Shown: piece by piece, positions 15,522 to 24,393 of the stretch
Layout: each line of letters starts with the position of its first letter
Position numbering within the stretch: position 1 is the stretch's first letter
NCBI GenBank assembly: GCA_937967505.1
Contig: CALCJM010000102.1
Coordinates: 1-46,288 of the forward strand
Direction of reading: 5' to 3'
Length of the DNA: 46,288 nucleotides
Origin: an uncultured Pirellulaceae bacterium
Lineage (GTDB): Bacteria > Planctomycetota > Planctomycetia > Pirellulales > Pirellulaceae
The notes under the pieces: model-generated
Databases searched by the model: none
The model's input: the letters and a program-made list of their open reading frames with translations, nothing else
Told to the model about the DNA's origin: nothing
Position numbers and translations under genes: made by a program

Positions 15522-16187
15522 TTAGTTCGGATTTTCGGATTTCGAATCGGATTTCAATCGGATTTGATTTGATAGCCATTCCTCACACGCGGACATAACT
15601 ACACTTTCACTAGATCCTGTTTTTACAGCTATGACGATTTTCAGCACTTCCGCCAACGTGAATTGCTTACCGCTTTGACCTCGACTGATCCATCTGCCGA
15701 TTGCAGGCTTGCCGTATTTTTTTAACGTGTCATTTTTCACTTTGCAGATAGATGTCAGGTCGGCCACCGAATGGGTTGCTTCAACATTGGACGCTCCGCC
15801 CGTGGCATTCCCTTGAGGCTCTGGAAATGGAAACACCTTCCATTTCGTCAACAAATCAACGGCAGCTTCAGCCATCTTCTCCCAACTTTCACCTCGAAGC
15901 GCAGTGATGCTGAAGGTTGATCTTTGGATAGAAGCATCTGATTCCATGATGAACGGATCATGCCCCAGTATCATCGACCATCGTGTGAGGCGGACCGTAC
16001 CATCAACTTGAATTCGAATGATCCGGTCGAGCTCTGTCCTCTCCGGCCATTTCTTCAGTTGTAGTTCGTCCAGTTGTTCGGCAATTGCTTGCACCGCTGT
16101 GATTGATTTTTCAAGTTCACCACCGGATTTGCACCGATCCAGTAATTGGTCAATCAGGTACTCGTACCGCTCACGATCATTCATCAA
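15522..16187 (-). CDS. Hypothetical protein with possible DNA-binding C-terminus
   Basis: 221 residues, two adjacent start codons (MM). The N-terminal 60 residues are predicted helices (EYLIDQLLDRCKSGGELEKS). The C-terminal 80 contain two helix-turn-helix-like stretches: SVADLTSICKVKNDTLKKYG and, after it, RWISRGQSGKQFTLAEVLKI, resembling MerR- or excisionase-like winged helices. The end (KSDSKSENPN) is encoded by AT-rich, repetitive GGATTT sequence. No family is recognised. It lies between the integrase and the replication operon, a common site for regulators of lysogeny or excision. Confidence 0.6.
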   Translation of the reverse strand: MMNDRERYEYLIDQLLDRCKSGGELEKSITAVQAIAEQLDELQLKKWPERTELDRIIRIQVDGTVRLTRWSMILGHDPFIMESDASIQRSTFSITALRGESWEKMAEAAVDLLTKWKVFPFPEPQGNATGGASNVEATHSVADLTSICKVKNDTLKKYGKPAIGRWISRGQSGKQFTLAEVLKIVIAVKTGSSESVVMSACEEWLSNQIRLKSDSKSENPN

Positions 16188-16312
16188 AGATACCCGTTTT
16201 CACAAGAGAAACCGGTTGCCGATCGACCGGACGGGTACGGGTGACCTTTCCGGCCGATCGACGTTGTGGGAGCTACCCAGCACCGGCGTTCGATCCAATG
16301 TTTATAACGCAA

Positions 16313-17452
16313 CTACCCAACTTTTGCCATGACTTCGGCAGCCTTGGTCAGGTCGCGTTCAGCGTAGATTTCGGTGGTCCGCGCGTTGGCATGGCCAGCG
16401 ACGATCTGGGCTGCCTCTAAACCGTGGTTCTTCCGGATGTCCGTTGCCGTCGAATGTCGCAGCCGGTTTGGTGCCCACGTGTGCGTTTTCTCCCACGCCT
16501 TCAGCTCTTCGCCTACCGTGCCTTCAGGAGCCGGAAACGCCTTCAGGCAAGCTCGATGGATGTGCTGGATGTAGTGCCGGCGCTCAAACGGACTCCCGCA
16601 ACGCCGAACAAAACAAAACTCCGTTTCATCCTTCAGGAGATACGGGGCCAGAATCGCTTGCGCCCTGGGGCCGATCACAATCACGCGCGACTTGCCGTGA
16701 TGCTCTGTCTTGTGAGACTCCGGCCAGTACAGCCAAACGCCTTTGTGACCGCCGCCGGTACGATCGATGTCCATTGGCCGAAGGATGAATAGTTCGCCCG
16801 GACGACAGCCCACCAGCCGCTGAAACTGGATCATCGCTTTCGTTGGCTCGTACACAACGTGCTTAAGCGTTTCATCCACCACATCATCGGAAACAGCTTT
16901 GACCGGGGCGAAGTCCTTTGCAGCGGTCTTCCCCTTCCGCAAACCCGAAACGGTCGCCAATGCCTGATGAACGGCAACGGGGACCAGCTCGCGCGACACG
17001 CCCCACTTGAACATCCGCTTGATTCGCCCGGTCTGCTGGTTGACATAGCGTCGGCAAATGCCAGTTTCAACCAGCTGCTGTTGGTACGCGATCAACATCA
17101 GGGGTCCGAATTCGCCGACGGTCAGACCGCCGTAGGTCGTCTTCAGATGCTTGAGTGCCATTTTCAGCCCCGGCAGTTCGTCAGTCGGCTTGCCGTTCTT
17201 GACGTAGAAACCTTTGGCAAACGTCCAGTAAGCGGCGATCAGGTCTTTGACGGTCTTGGGCTTCTGCTCTGCCGCTTCGGTCAGGACTCTGCCGTTAACA
17301 AGCCACTGCGAAACCAGCCGATCATACTCGGACTTACTGGCTTTGGAGCCATAGGTGCCGAGGTAGAAATCTCGACCGGAAAGGGTAACCACTGCCTGCC
17401 CGCTCTTTTTGTGCTTACGGTACTTTGGCGGTGTTTTTGAAGAACCACGCAT
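16313..17452 (-). CDS. Site-specific tyrosine integrase
   Basis: 379 residues from the ATG at 17452, chosen because GGGAG lies 8 bases upstream and residues just after it (KTPPKYRKHKKSGQAVVTLS) match the start of many planctomycete island integrases. An N-terminal DNA-binding arm is followed by a core-binding domain (about 70-170) and the catalytic domain: Arg217 in GCRPGE, box II NRLRHSTATDIR, GHANARTTEIY with the His and nucleophile Tyr. Box II begins with Asn rather than the usual His. It lies 129 bp from the tRNA-Leu copy of the attachment site and is the likely enzyme for integration and excision there. Confidence 0.93.
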   Translation of the reverse strand: MRGSSKTPPKYRKHKKSGQAVVTLSGRDFYLGTYGSKASKSEYDRLVSQWLVNGRVLTEAAEQKPKTVKDLIAAYWTFAKGFYVKNGKPTDELPGLKMALKHLKTTYGGLTVGEFGPLMLIAYQQQLVETGICRRYVNQQTGRIKRMFKWGVSRELVPVAVHQALATVSGLRKGKTAAKDFAPVKAVSDDVVDETLKHVVYEPTKAMIQFQRLVGCRPGELFILRPMDIDRTGGGHKGVWLYWPESHKTEHHGKSRVIVIGPRAQAILAPYLLKDETEFCFVRRCGSPFERRHYIQHIHRACLKAFPAPEGTVGEELKAWEKTHTWAPNRLRHSTATDIRKNHGLEAAQIVAGHANARTTEIYAERDLTKAAEVMAKVG

Positions 17453-17580
17453 GGAAATCACTCCCGTTTGGAGCAAATCCGGTACTGTACCGAATTTGCT
17501 GTTTTCAAAACGGGCGTCTCTGCCAACCATTGGCAGGTCATCTGAAGTCAGATTCTTCCGTGTTTTACCGTGTCAAATCA

Positions 17581-17637
17581 AAAAAGTACCGGCTAGAGGA
17601 CTTGAACCTCCACTCCCAAAGGGAACTTGATTTTGAA
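17581..17637. repeat. Right attachment site within tRNA-Leu
   Basis: Exact 57-bp copy of 2840-2896. It spans the 3' flank, acceptor strand, T arm, variable arm and anticodon stem-loop of the tRNA, ending at the anticodon loop, the usual crossover region for tRNA-targeting integrases. The 5' half of the tRNA (17638-17669) lies outside the element. Confidence 0.93.
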
Positions 17638-17669
17638 TCAAGCGCGTCTGCCAATTCCGCCAAGCCGGC
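17587..17669 (-). tRNA. tRNA-Leu(CAA)
   Basis: The minus strand folds as a class II tRNA of 83 bases. Acceptor GCCGGCT pairs with AGCCGGT (G-U at the end) with discriminator A. The anticodon stem CTTGA/TCAAG has loop TTCAAAA, giving anticodon CAA. A long variable arm (TTCCCTTTGGGAG) and T arm GGAGG-TTCAAGT-CCTCT follow. CCA is not encoded; a T-run comes right after. The element supplies the 3' half. Confidence 0.93.
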
Positions 17670-17788
17670 TTGTCTCTGACACCTCAAAGTATAGCAAAGC
17701 AGGCCCCGTGTTGGCAAGGGCCGACTTTTGCACTTCCCTACGCTCCGTTTGCAGGGTGATTCTGGCATTTTATGTTTCAACCCGGCGT

Positions 17789-20700
17789 TCATTGCCCGCG
17801 CAGTGCCACCAGCAATGGACGACGCTGGACGATTCGAGCCGCTATGCCGCTGGCCAAAACACCGAACAAAATCACAATCGAAAAAATCACAACCAATGAA
17901 AGCCAGGGAACCGAGGCTCCTCCAAACCAATAATGCGGCAAGGTAGCGAACAGTGCTGAAAAAATCCCCACGCCAAGCCCCCACATCATCAACCAGATCG
18001 TCTCCCGAAAAATGAGTCCACCAATCCGCCTGCGGTCAAAACCGACCGCTCGCAGCAATCCCAGCTCCCCCGTGCGCTCAATCACATTCCGAATTTGCAG
18101 AACGGCCATCCCCAGTGTCCCCAGCAACAATCCCAAACCACCAAGCGCCTGAAATGTATTCAAATATGTATTCTGCACGGCCATGAAATTCTCCAACACA
18201 ACAGCGGCCGGCCGAGCATCAAAACCCAAATCCCCCATGCCACTTTCCAACACCGTCATCGCAGCACCCAAATTTGCATCTTCTCCACCATCAATCAGGA
18301 AAAACCGATAGCCCGCCACCGTTGGAAAAACGCGTTTGAAATCCGATTCCGAAATAATCAAACTGCCCTGCAAGACGGTATTGTTGAGAAATCCCACAAC
18401 CTCAAAACGGACCTTTTCACCACTGTCGAATTCCACGTCGTAGAGCGTCCCTAACGAAAAAATCTTCAGGCTGTAATTAGCTGTGTTTTTGTCAATGATG
18501 ACTGGAATGGGGCCATTGGGGGCGGTTGGTTTCTCCCCCAGTAACCGCCAAGGGTTGTTTACTGTTGTGCTGTTTCCGGCGCTACTGCCGGCCCATTCGA
18601 ACCGCTGCGCGCGGTCATCGAAACGCTCAATCAACGCATCGGATACGCCGATTACCTGCGGCTGGGTAGATTGATACAGATTATTACAACTGGCGTCTTG
18701 CCCGGGCTTCAGCCGCAGGGCATACGTCTGCATCGTATCGGGAATCTTCGCATCTCCCAGAAGTTCAATTTGCCCCTCTTGGGTGTTCAGATCCGCGATG
18801 ACCGGCTGACTGCTGGTGGCAACAAAATCAAATCCTCCAGTCCCCAGTTCCGTTGGCGAAAGTCGAAATGAACTGACAGCGACAATCAAGAAACTGGCCA
18901 CACCGATCAATCCCACGGTCAATACGCTACGCAGTGGGCTGCGCCGCGCGTTCAGCCGGGCAATGCGCGCGGTGTCGAAATGGGCCCCTTGATCGACAGC
19001 CAAAGAATCGCTGTCACGTTTCAGCCAGCTGAAAACCGCTGCTAGGCTGGCGGTCAGCACAAGAAAACCGGCTCCCATAAATGCCCCTGCCTGCGGTTCT
19101 CCGGACAAACCAGTAGCAACAAACGCCAGCCCTGTCGCCGCAACCACTAGGACGCCAATCCCCCATGGCAGATATCTCTCTCGGGACAATTCCGTTTTGC
19201 CACCGGCATTTAAATTCGGTGGCTCAAACTGCCCCGCCAGCAAGTTGCGTATCGGCATGTTTTTGGTACCACGAAGCGCCCACCAAATCGTGACCACACA
19301 CACCGCCAATCCGCTGAATAATCCAACCAGCAGGCTTTTGGGAGTAACAAACAATTCGATAAACGGGGTCGAAATGGCCCCCAACCACCATGTCCGCAGT
19401 CCATGAACGATCACCTGCGCATACCCAATCCCCAACAACACTCCTGCTATCGCACCCGCCATGCAAACCAGCACCATCTCGCGCAACCACACCTGCAGAA
19501 CCTCGCGCTGCGGTAATCCAACCGCTTGCAGCACCCCAATCCCGGCCGCCCGATTTTGCACCGTCAATCGAAACAGCAGCGTCACCAGAATCAGCGCCGA
19601 CGCAATCACGAACATACTGAGCGCCAGAAACAACCCGTCAAACGGCGTCGAACCGGACGAAGCGTTCAAACCATTGCGGCGGAGGGGAACCAGCCGCATT
19701 CCCACCTCGGATTGATCCAGTGCAAACCGCTCCAGCAATTTTTCCGACAGTATTTCGGCGTCACCCGCGGCAGCCGGAATTCGAAACGAAGTCACCGCCC
19801 CAAACCGACTTTGCCACAACTGCCGACCCCGGGTCGGCGAAATAAACGCCTTGGGTGTCGTCCGGTAATCACTCCAGTAATCGTCATCCTGTGCGCGAAG
19901 TTTATCGGCCGTTTGGAAAGGCAGATCCCAATTCTCGATCGATTGGGCATCAGTAACGCCTGGAACGGTAGGAGTAAGGTCCGGATCGTTCGCGATCGTG
20001 GGCGGTTGGGCCCAGGTTGGGGGAACAATACCACCACGCCGTTTGAGTTGAAACGGCGTTTCGGGGGCGGTCAAATCCGCGATCGCCACCAGTTTGAAAG
20101 ATGCGGTTTCCTCCACCTGATTACCGTGCGTTGTCTCTGGATCAAAGAACGCAATGTCAATTAGGTCTCCAACGGTGGCGTTGATGTCGTCCGCCGCCCA
20201 TCGATTAAGCACAATTTCGTCGTCGGCCAGAAACGCGATCCGCTGGCCGCCAGCGGTCAGTGGGAAGGCATCGCCAATTTGTATTGCCGAAACCATCGAA
20301 AATGGCACTCCCGATGGTTGGCCCTGCTTGCGAATGTCATTGGCCAGGTAGGTCAACACCGGTAATGCATCAGGGAACTCGGCCCTTACCGATGCTGCCA
20401 GAGAATCGTTGATCACCAATCGGTCCGACGAAAGGCTCCAGTAGTCAAACACGGGTGTTGGTTGGTCCGCGACCGGCTGCGTGATCCGGTTGAGACTGAT
20501 CCCCAGATCCTCCAACTGTGGGCGGATCGTCTGCATCACCTTGGTCTCGATGACTGTAGTTTCGTCGTCGCCAACGGACGTGGCCTCGGCAGCAGACAGC
20601 AGTTTCGAAAACAGCACGGCATTGCACTGATCGGAGGATGACTTGTGCTTCAGCGACTTTTGTCGTAACCGCTCCTGCAAGCGTTCGATCGAAAGATAAA

Positions 20701-21373
20701 GATTCGGACCGGTGATTTGCGAGGGCTGCAGACTGAATCGGCCAATCCCGGCGTCAGGAATCACCTGACTGATTTTCAAATCGACGATGCTCTCAATCAA
20801 ATCGTTACTGACCCCCAACGCACTTTCGGACGGCAGCTGCACAGGTTTGGGAATTCGCAGCACCAGTGACAGATCCGATGCAGCAACAGTATCCCAGATT
20901 TCTGGCGCTATTTCGAGCTCTCTGGCCAGCGTCTGGTTGATGATTACGGTGTCTTCGACAAATGCGGCGGTTGGACGGAAACCCTTGGCGTCGAATTGCC
21001 AAAACGATTCCTTAATCCCCAGCACGTTCACATTGGAGGCGCGCGTTACGGTGTTTTGGTTTGACCGCGCGGCTTCCACGGTCCCGCCTGGAAACAGGAT
21101 CAGAGCGCTAGCCAAGACGGTTTGCTGCCCGGCCGAAAACTGAGCCGCGATCTCGTCGGCAAGTTCCGCACGAAAAAATCCATCGCTGACGATCAGTTCG
21201 TCGATCGTCCCAAGGCGATCGAGCGTCAGTTTGGTAAGGCTCAATCTCATGCTGTCGCCAATCAACAGCGCCCCGGTCAGCACGGCCGTGGCGATGGCGG
21301 CTCCCGCTGCGAGAGCAAGATTGTTTCGCCAGAAATATGTCAGGCTGGCAAAGACAATTTTCCATAAACTCAT
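17789..21373 (-). CDS. FtsX-type ABC transporter permease
   Basis: 1194 residues. An N-terminal membrane helix (LALAAGAAIATAVLTGALLI, about 19-38) leads into a large extracytoplasmic region to about residue 580. A first FtsX core follows (SMFVIASALILVTLLFRLTV, with ILQAVGLPQREVLQVWLRE-like coupling motif), then two more helices near 720-800, a second extracytoplasmic part, and a second FtsX core at the C-terminus (LGLLLGTLGMAVLQIRNVIE, ELGLLRAVGFDRRRIGGLIF). The order matches large lipoprotein-release or macrolide-type exporters with two FtsX domains. The ATPase gene lies 27 bases upstream on the same strand, so the two form one transporter. The cargo is unknown. Confidence 0.88.
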   Translation of the reverse strand: MSLWKIVFASLTYFWRNNLALAAGAAIATAVLTGALLIGDSMRLSLTKLTLDRLGTIDELIVSDGFFRAELADEIAAQFSAGQQTVLASALILFPGGTVEAARSNQNTVTRASNVNVLGIKESFWQFDAKGFRPTAAFVEDTVIINQTLARELEIAPEIWDTVAASDLSLVLRIPKPVQLPSESALGVSNDLIESIVDLKISQVIPDAGIGRFSLQPSQITGPNLYLSIERLQERLRQKSLKHKSSSDQCNAVLFSKLLSAAEATSVGDDETTVIETKVMQTIRPQLEDLGISLNRITQPVADQPTPVFDYWSLSSDRLVINDSLAASVRAEFPDALPVLTYLANDIRKQGQPSGVPFSMVSAIQIGDAFPLTAGGQRIAFLADDEIVLNRWAADDINATVGDLIDIAFFDPETTHGNQVEETASFKLVAIADLTAPETPFQLKRRGGIVPPTWAQPPTIANDPDLTPTVPGVTDAQSIENWDLPFQTADKLRAQDDDYWSDYRTTPKAFISPTRGRQLWQSRFGAVTSFRIPAAAGDAEILSEKLLERFALDQSEVGMRLVPLRRNGLNASSGSTPFDGLFLALSMFVIASALILVTLLFRLTVQNRAAGIGVLQAVGLPQREVLQVWLREMVLVCMAGAIAGVLLGIGYAQVIVHGLRTWWLGAISTPFIELFVTPKSLLVGLFSGLAVCVVTIWWALRGTKNMPIRNLLAGQFEPPNLNAGGKTELSRERYLPWGIGVLVVAATGLAFVATGLSGEPQAGAFMGAGFLVLTASLAAVFSWLKRDSDSLAVDQGAHFDTARIARLNARRSPLRSVLTVGLIGVASFLIVAVSSFRLSPTELGTGGFDFVATSSQPVIADLNTQEGQIELLGDAKIPDTMQTYALRLKPGQDASCNNLYQSTQPQVIGVSDALIERFDDRAQRFEWAGSSAGNSTTVNNPWRLLGEKPTAPNGPIPVIIDKNTANYSLKIFSLGTLYDVEFDSGEKVRFEVVGFLNNTVLQGSLIISESDFKRVFPTVAGYRFFLIDGGEDANLGAAMTVLESGMGDLGFDARPAAVVLENFMAVQNTYLNTFQALGGLGLLLGTLGMAVLQIRNVIERTGELGLLRAVGFDRRRIGGLIFRETIWLMMWGLGVGIFSALFATLPHYWFGGASVPWLSLVVIFSIVILFGVLASGIAARIVQRRPLLVALRGQ

Positions 21374-21400
21374 GAATCGAATCCTTGCAAGTATTACGAG

Positions 21401-22078
21401 TCAGACAATGTTTTCAAATTTGCCCCGCTTGAGCAGCAGGCGTTTTTCAAACCGTTCTGCCAATGACCTGCTATGGGTGACACAAATCAGGATCGAGTTA
21501 TTCTCTGCTTGCATTTTTAACAGCAGATCGCCGATGGCTGCTGCTGTTTCTTCATCGAGGCTACCGGTCGGTTCATCCGCCAACAGCAACAGCGGCTGAT
21601 TGATCAGCGCCCGCGCAACCGCCACACGCTGGCATTCCCCGCCTGAAAGCAGGGCAGGGCGGTGTCCGGTACGATCGGCCAACCCCACCGAATCAAGCAG
21701 ATCGTTGGCCCGGCGGATGCTTTCCGGACTGGCTGCACCTTTGGCCAAGACTGGCACGAGGACGTTTTCGAGCGCCGAAAGCTGCGGCAACAGGTGGTGC
21801 TGCTGGAAAATGAAGCCAATTTTCTCATTGCGAAACTGTGGCAACTGGTCCGGCGGCAAACCGGTGACTATATCATCCAGCAACCGGATGGCCCCCGAAT
21901 TGGGTCGGTCAAGCGTCCCCGCAATGTGCAGGAAGGTGCTTTTACCGCTCCCCGATTCGCCAAGGATCGCCAGTTGCTCTCCCCGATTCATTTCCAGTGA
22001 CACGCCATCAAGAATTTCCAGCGGTCCGGCGGCCGTATCGAAATGCTTGACGATCTCGGAGGCGACGAAGTCTGCCAT
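21401..22078 (-). CDS. ABC transporter ATP-binding protein (LolD-like)
   Basis: 225 residues with all motifs: Walker A GESGSGKST (40-48), Q-loop FIFQQHHLLPQL, signature LSGGE (144-148), Walker B LLLLADEPTG and the switch His in CVTHS. It is closest in style to the LolD/MacB group that drives FtsX-type permeases. The protein is cytoplasmic and acts as a dimer. Its partner is the large permease just downstream. The region 22079-22251 upstream has no gene and presumably holds the promoter. Confidence 0.92.
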   Translation of the reverse strand: MADFVASEIVKHFDTAAGPLEILDGVSLEMNRGEQLAILGESGSGKSTFLHIAGTLDRPNSGAIRLLDDIVTGLPPDQLPQFRNEKIGFIFQQHHLLPQLSALENVLVPVLAKGAASPESIRRANDLLDSVGLADRTGHRPALLSGGECQRVAVARALINQPLLLLADEPTGSLDEETAAAIGDLLLKMQAENNSILICVTHSRSLAERFEKRLLLKRGKFENIV

Positions 22079-22251
22079 GGGAAAATGCTTGTTGAAGTAA
22101 TTTGAAGAAGGAAAAAACGCAGGATGGGCACCTACTCGCGCTCACGACAGCGTTACCAATAAAGTTTACCAGCGCCAGGCTCACCAAGCCAGACAACGGC
22201 ACGACGAGCCGTCGGAAAGACAAGGTACCGGCGTCGCGGTGAAATTCCTTT

Positions 22252-23220
22252 TCAAAACGACTTCGGAACAACTGTGGTCAACAACGCCAGGCATCCCAGG
22301 CCATAGAACGAGTATTCGACATCGTGGGCGTCGTCCCAAGCAGCAGCCATGAAACCGCCCGCCGGCAGTTCCATCGATTGCACAAATCTGGCGTACAGTT
22401 CCACATCCAGTTCGTCAAAGGAATCCAGATCGCACAGCGTCAATCCGGTGGTGAATGAACTGAGTAGATCCGCGATTGGAATACGCGTGTTGGCGCGGAT
22501 GCCGCCTTCATCGGTCTGCATCTCGCACAGAAAGTCCAGCGTCAGCTCCTTCGTTTCTCCGTCAAGGTAATCAGAAAACGGAAGGCCGGTTTGATCAGCC
22601 AGGATCTTCAGCGTGGCGACGGCGGCGGCCGAGGGGTTCGATCCGGCGCGTTTGCTGGCGCGGATCTCCCGCCAACCGCCTTCCGGGTCGCGTCTGGATT
22701 CGAGGAAGCCAACGATGGTGTCGGGATTCGCAATAGGGCGTTCCAGTAATTGCATCACCAGCACCACCAAAAACGTGTGATAGGTGCTGCCCGCATGGCC
22801 CTCAGGGGCTTTGGCGTAACCGCCGTCAGAACGCCGGAGCGTTTCGAGAAAAGCGGCGACGTTGTCTCGCCAGTTCAATTTCGATTCCGCAAACACATCG
22901 ATGCCAGCGCTTACCTTCAACAAATTGGCCGCGTAAAACAACGAAAAGAAATCAACGATCGTCTGCTGAGCGGCCAACTGCCGTTTGAGAAAACTGGCGG
23001 CGCGCTCGGCCGGGTCGCCGTACAACCGGCCAAGGATCGATAACCCGCGCAGACCAAACGCGGTGTAGTACAGATCACTGCCCCCCATCCGGCCAGCGAA
23101 ACCGCCATCTTCACGCTGGGCTGCCAGGAAATACTGCGTGTGCAACTCGCGCTGTTCTTCGGGAAGCCGCCCCAGCCCAGAGGCGAGTCGGACGGTCAGT
23201 TGCTGAAGGTAGGCGGACAT
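22252..23220 (-). CDS. Prenyltransferase/squalene-cyclase-repeat protein
   Basis: 322 residues, soluble. It has repeated alpha/alpha-barrel motifs with conserved GG turns: QREDGGFAGR (about 35-44), SDGGYAKA, DPEGGWREI, TDEGGIRAN and LPAGGFMAA. This is the pattern of the protein prenyltransferase beta / squalene cyclase repeat superfamily, and the length is near that of geranylgeranyltransferase beta chains. The metal ligands of protein prenyltransferases are only partly recognisable (DLDSFDE, DDAHDVEYSFYGL has the D-x-x-H/Y-type block), so the reaction is uncertain. It lies 27 bases from the thioesterase gene, which suggests an operon. Confidence 0.75.
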   Translation of the reverse strand: MSAYLQQLTVRLASGLGRLPEEQRELHTQYFLAAQREDGGFAGRMGGSDLYYTAFGLRGLSILGRLYGDPAERAASFLKRQLAAQQTIVDFFSLFYAANLLKVSAGIDVFAESKLNWRDNVAAFLETLRRSDGGYAKAPEGHAGSTYHTFLVVLVMQLLERPIANPDTIVGFLESRRDPEGGWREIRASKRAGSNPSAAAVATLKILADQTGLPFSDYLDGETKELTLDFLCEMQTDEGGIRANTRIPIADLLSSFTTGLTLCDLDSFDELDVELYARFVQSMELPAGGFMAAAWDDAHDVEYSFYGLGCLALLTTVVPKSF

Positions 23221-23247
23221 GGGAGACTTGCAAACGCGCCACTTGCA

Positions 23248-23679
23248 CTACGTGGCGACATAAGGAGTAATAGCGGCGATAAAGGATGGCGGGGTGGCGA
23301 TCGATTCTGGTTTCTTGCCATGCGTGTCGGCAGAAAACAAACAACAAACGGCCGTCATCGAGCCGTCGGCGATTTTCATTTCATCGCGAAAAAAATCAAA
23401 CGCGTAGGTCACGCTTTTCGTGCCAATCTTTTCGACGGTCACCCGGATGTCAATCAGTTCTTCAAACTTGATCGCCACCCGGTAATTGCATTGGGCGTTA
23501 ACCCGCGGCCAGCTGATTTGTTGTCCGTCAGCTTCACAGATCACGCCCATCCCGACCGAACGCAAAAATTCATGTTCGGCCTGTTCCATGTAAGCGAAGA
23601 AATTGGAAAAGTGCACGATGCCGGCCATGTCGGTTTCGCGAAACTCAATCCGGCGACGAAAAGTGAAAACTTGCGACAT
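23248..23679 (-). CDS. Acyl-CoA thioesterase, hotdog fold (4HBT)
   Basis: 143 residues. The block FRETDMAGIVHFSNFFAYME (residues 13-32) is the 4-hydroxybenzoyl-CoA thioesterase motif, with catalytic Asp17. The rest has the hotdog pattern: a long helix (FAYMEQAEHEFLRSVGM) and strands (ISWPRVNAQCNYRVAIKFEE). Such enzymes hydrolyse acyl-CoA thioesters; YbgC-like members act in the cell envelope region. The substrate is unknown. It is followed at 27 bases by the prenyltransferase-repeat gene. Confidence 0.88.
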   Translation of the reverse strand: MSQVFTFRRRIEFRETDMAGIVHFSNFFAYMEQAEHEFLRSVGMGVICEADGQQISWPRVNAQCNYRVAIKFEELIDIRVTVEKIGTKSVTYAFDFFRDEMKIADGSMTAVCCLFSADTHGKKPESIATPPSFIAAITPYVAT

Positions 23680-23721
23680 GAACGAACCGGGGGGAAGTTT
23701 TAAAATATTGGCTGTAAATTA

Positions 23722-23776
23722 ACTGCCGTCGCCAGACGGTGGATCGAACGACCGCACTCTGGCGAGCGCGGCTACG
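23722..23776. repeat. REP-like palindromic repeat, family A
   Basis: In the gap 23680-23856. CCGTCGCCAGACGGTGGA at the left and ACTCTGGCGAGCGCGGCTAC at the right are roughly inverted copies, about 10 bases apart. It is the same unit as at 2419-2444 and in the 130-bp tandem repeats at 30681. Confidence 0.65.
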
Positions 23777-23856
23777 GGAAAGTGCGACCGGCCAAAAGAA
23801 AATGCAGACACCGGAACGGTACTGCATTTTCGCTGTTCAGATTTTCTGACTGGCAA

Positions 23857-24126
23857 TTAGTCACCAACGTATGGCAGCAACGCCATGAATCGGGCGCGTT
23901 TGATCGAATCCGAAACGGCGTGCTGGCTGACCGCCGTACAGCCCGTCTTGCGACGCCCGACAATGCGACCGTGGCGATTGACCAGCTTCTTTAGCAGTTC
24001 AACATCCTTGTAATCGACATACATTGGGCGAGGACGTTCGCCGTCTACAAACAATGGATCTTTGCGGACGGTTTTTGTTTTGGCTTTCGCTTTGCGACGT
24101 GTAGGGCGTTTTTTGAAGGGTGGCAC
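23857..24126 (-). CDS. rpsR: 30S ribosomal protein bS18
   Basis: 89 residues from a GTG at 24126. The core matches S18: YVDYKDVELLKKLVNRHGRI, then a GRRKTGCTAVSQHAVSDSIK-type block and KRARFMALLPY. The basic N-terminus (PPFKKRPTRRKAKAKTKTVR) is longer and more lysine-rich than usual. bS18 binds 16S rRNA in the platform of the small subunit, next to bS6. The usual neighbours rpsF, ssb and rplI are absent. The 267 bases upstream (24127-24393) hold no gene; a weak promoter-like pair TTGTGT-16-CATAAT is seen about 24233-24260 on the minus strand. Confidence 0.95.
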   Translation of the reverse strand: MPPFKKRPTRRKAKAKTKTVRKDPLFVDGERPRPMYVDYKDVELLKKLVNRHGRIVGRRKTGCTAVSQHAVSDSIKRARFMALLPYVGD

Positions 24127-24393
24127 TGCTATTTAACTCTCTTACCAACAATTTGTTTGAATGGCTTGGTGGCCTTGGCGATTTCCGGGACTCGCTATTT
24201 TATTTGGTCCATTAGGAAGCCCCACATTATGCCAATTGGTCGTCAGAACACAATAGAAAATTAAGCCAGCCCTTGCCAAAGAGCCGTTTTGGCCATTTTT
24301 CCCTGATTTCACCCGCAAAGCGGACAAAAAATGCCGTTTTTCCACTCCTTAATACGAGCTTGCCCACTCTGACCGGCCTGCTAAAATTCGAAT

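Larger units (their letters stand above)
2840..17637. mobile_element. Integrative element in tRNA-Leu(CAA), phage-satellite-like
   Basis: The element is bounded by exact 57-bp direct repeats and is about 14.74 kb from repeat start to repeat start. The intact tRNA is at the right end, next to the integrase (16313-17452), the usual arrangement for tRNA-targeting integrases: the element's own copy of the 3' half restores the tRNA. Except for the first gene, the genes run on the minus strand away from the integrase. Contents seen: integrase, DUF1580-type protein, ERCC4-type nuclease, primase-helicase, small-terminase-like protein, tape-measure-like protein, second recombinase, membrane and PEP-CTERM proteins, adenine methyltransferase. 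Portal, capsid, protease, large terminase and lysis genes are not visible. It could be a satellite, a reduced prophage or a mobilizable island; the first is favoured because replication and one packaging-like gene look intact. Confidence 0.88.

Noticed and set aside
2840..17637. A complete prophage
   Set aside because: No portal, capsid, protease, large terminase, tail fibre or lysis gene could be recognised.
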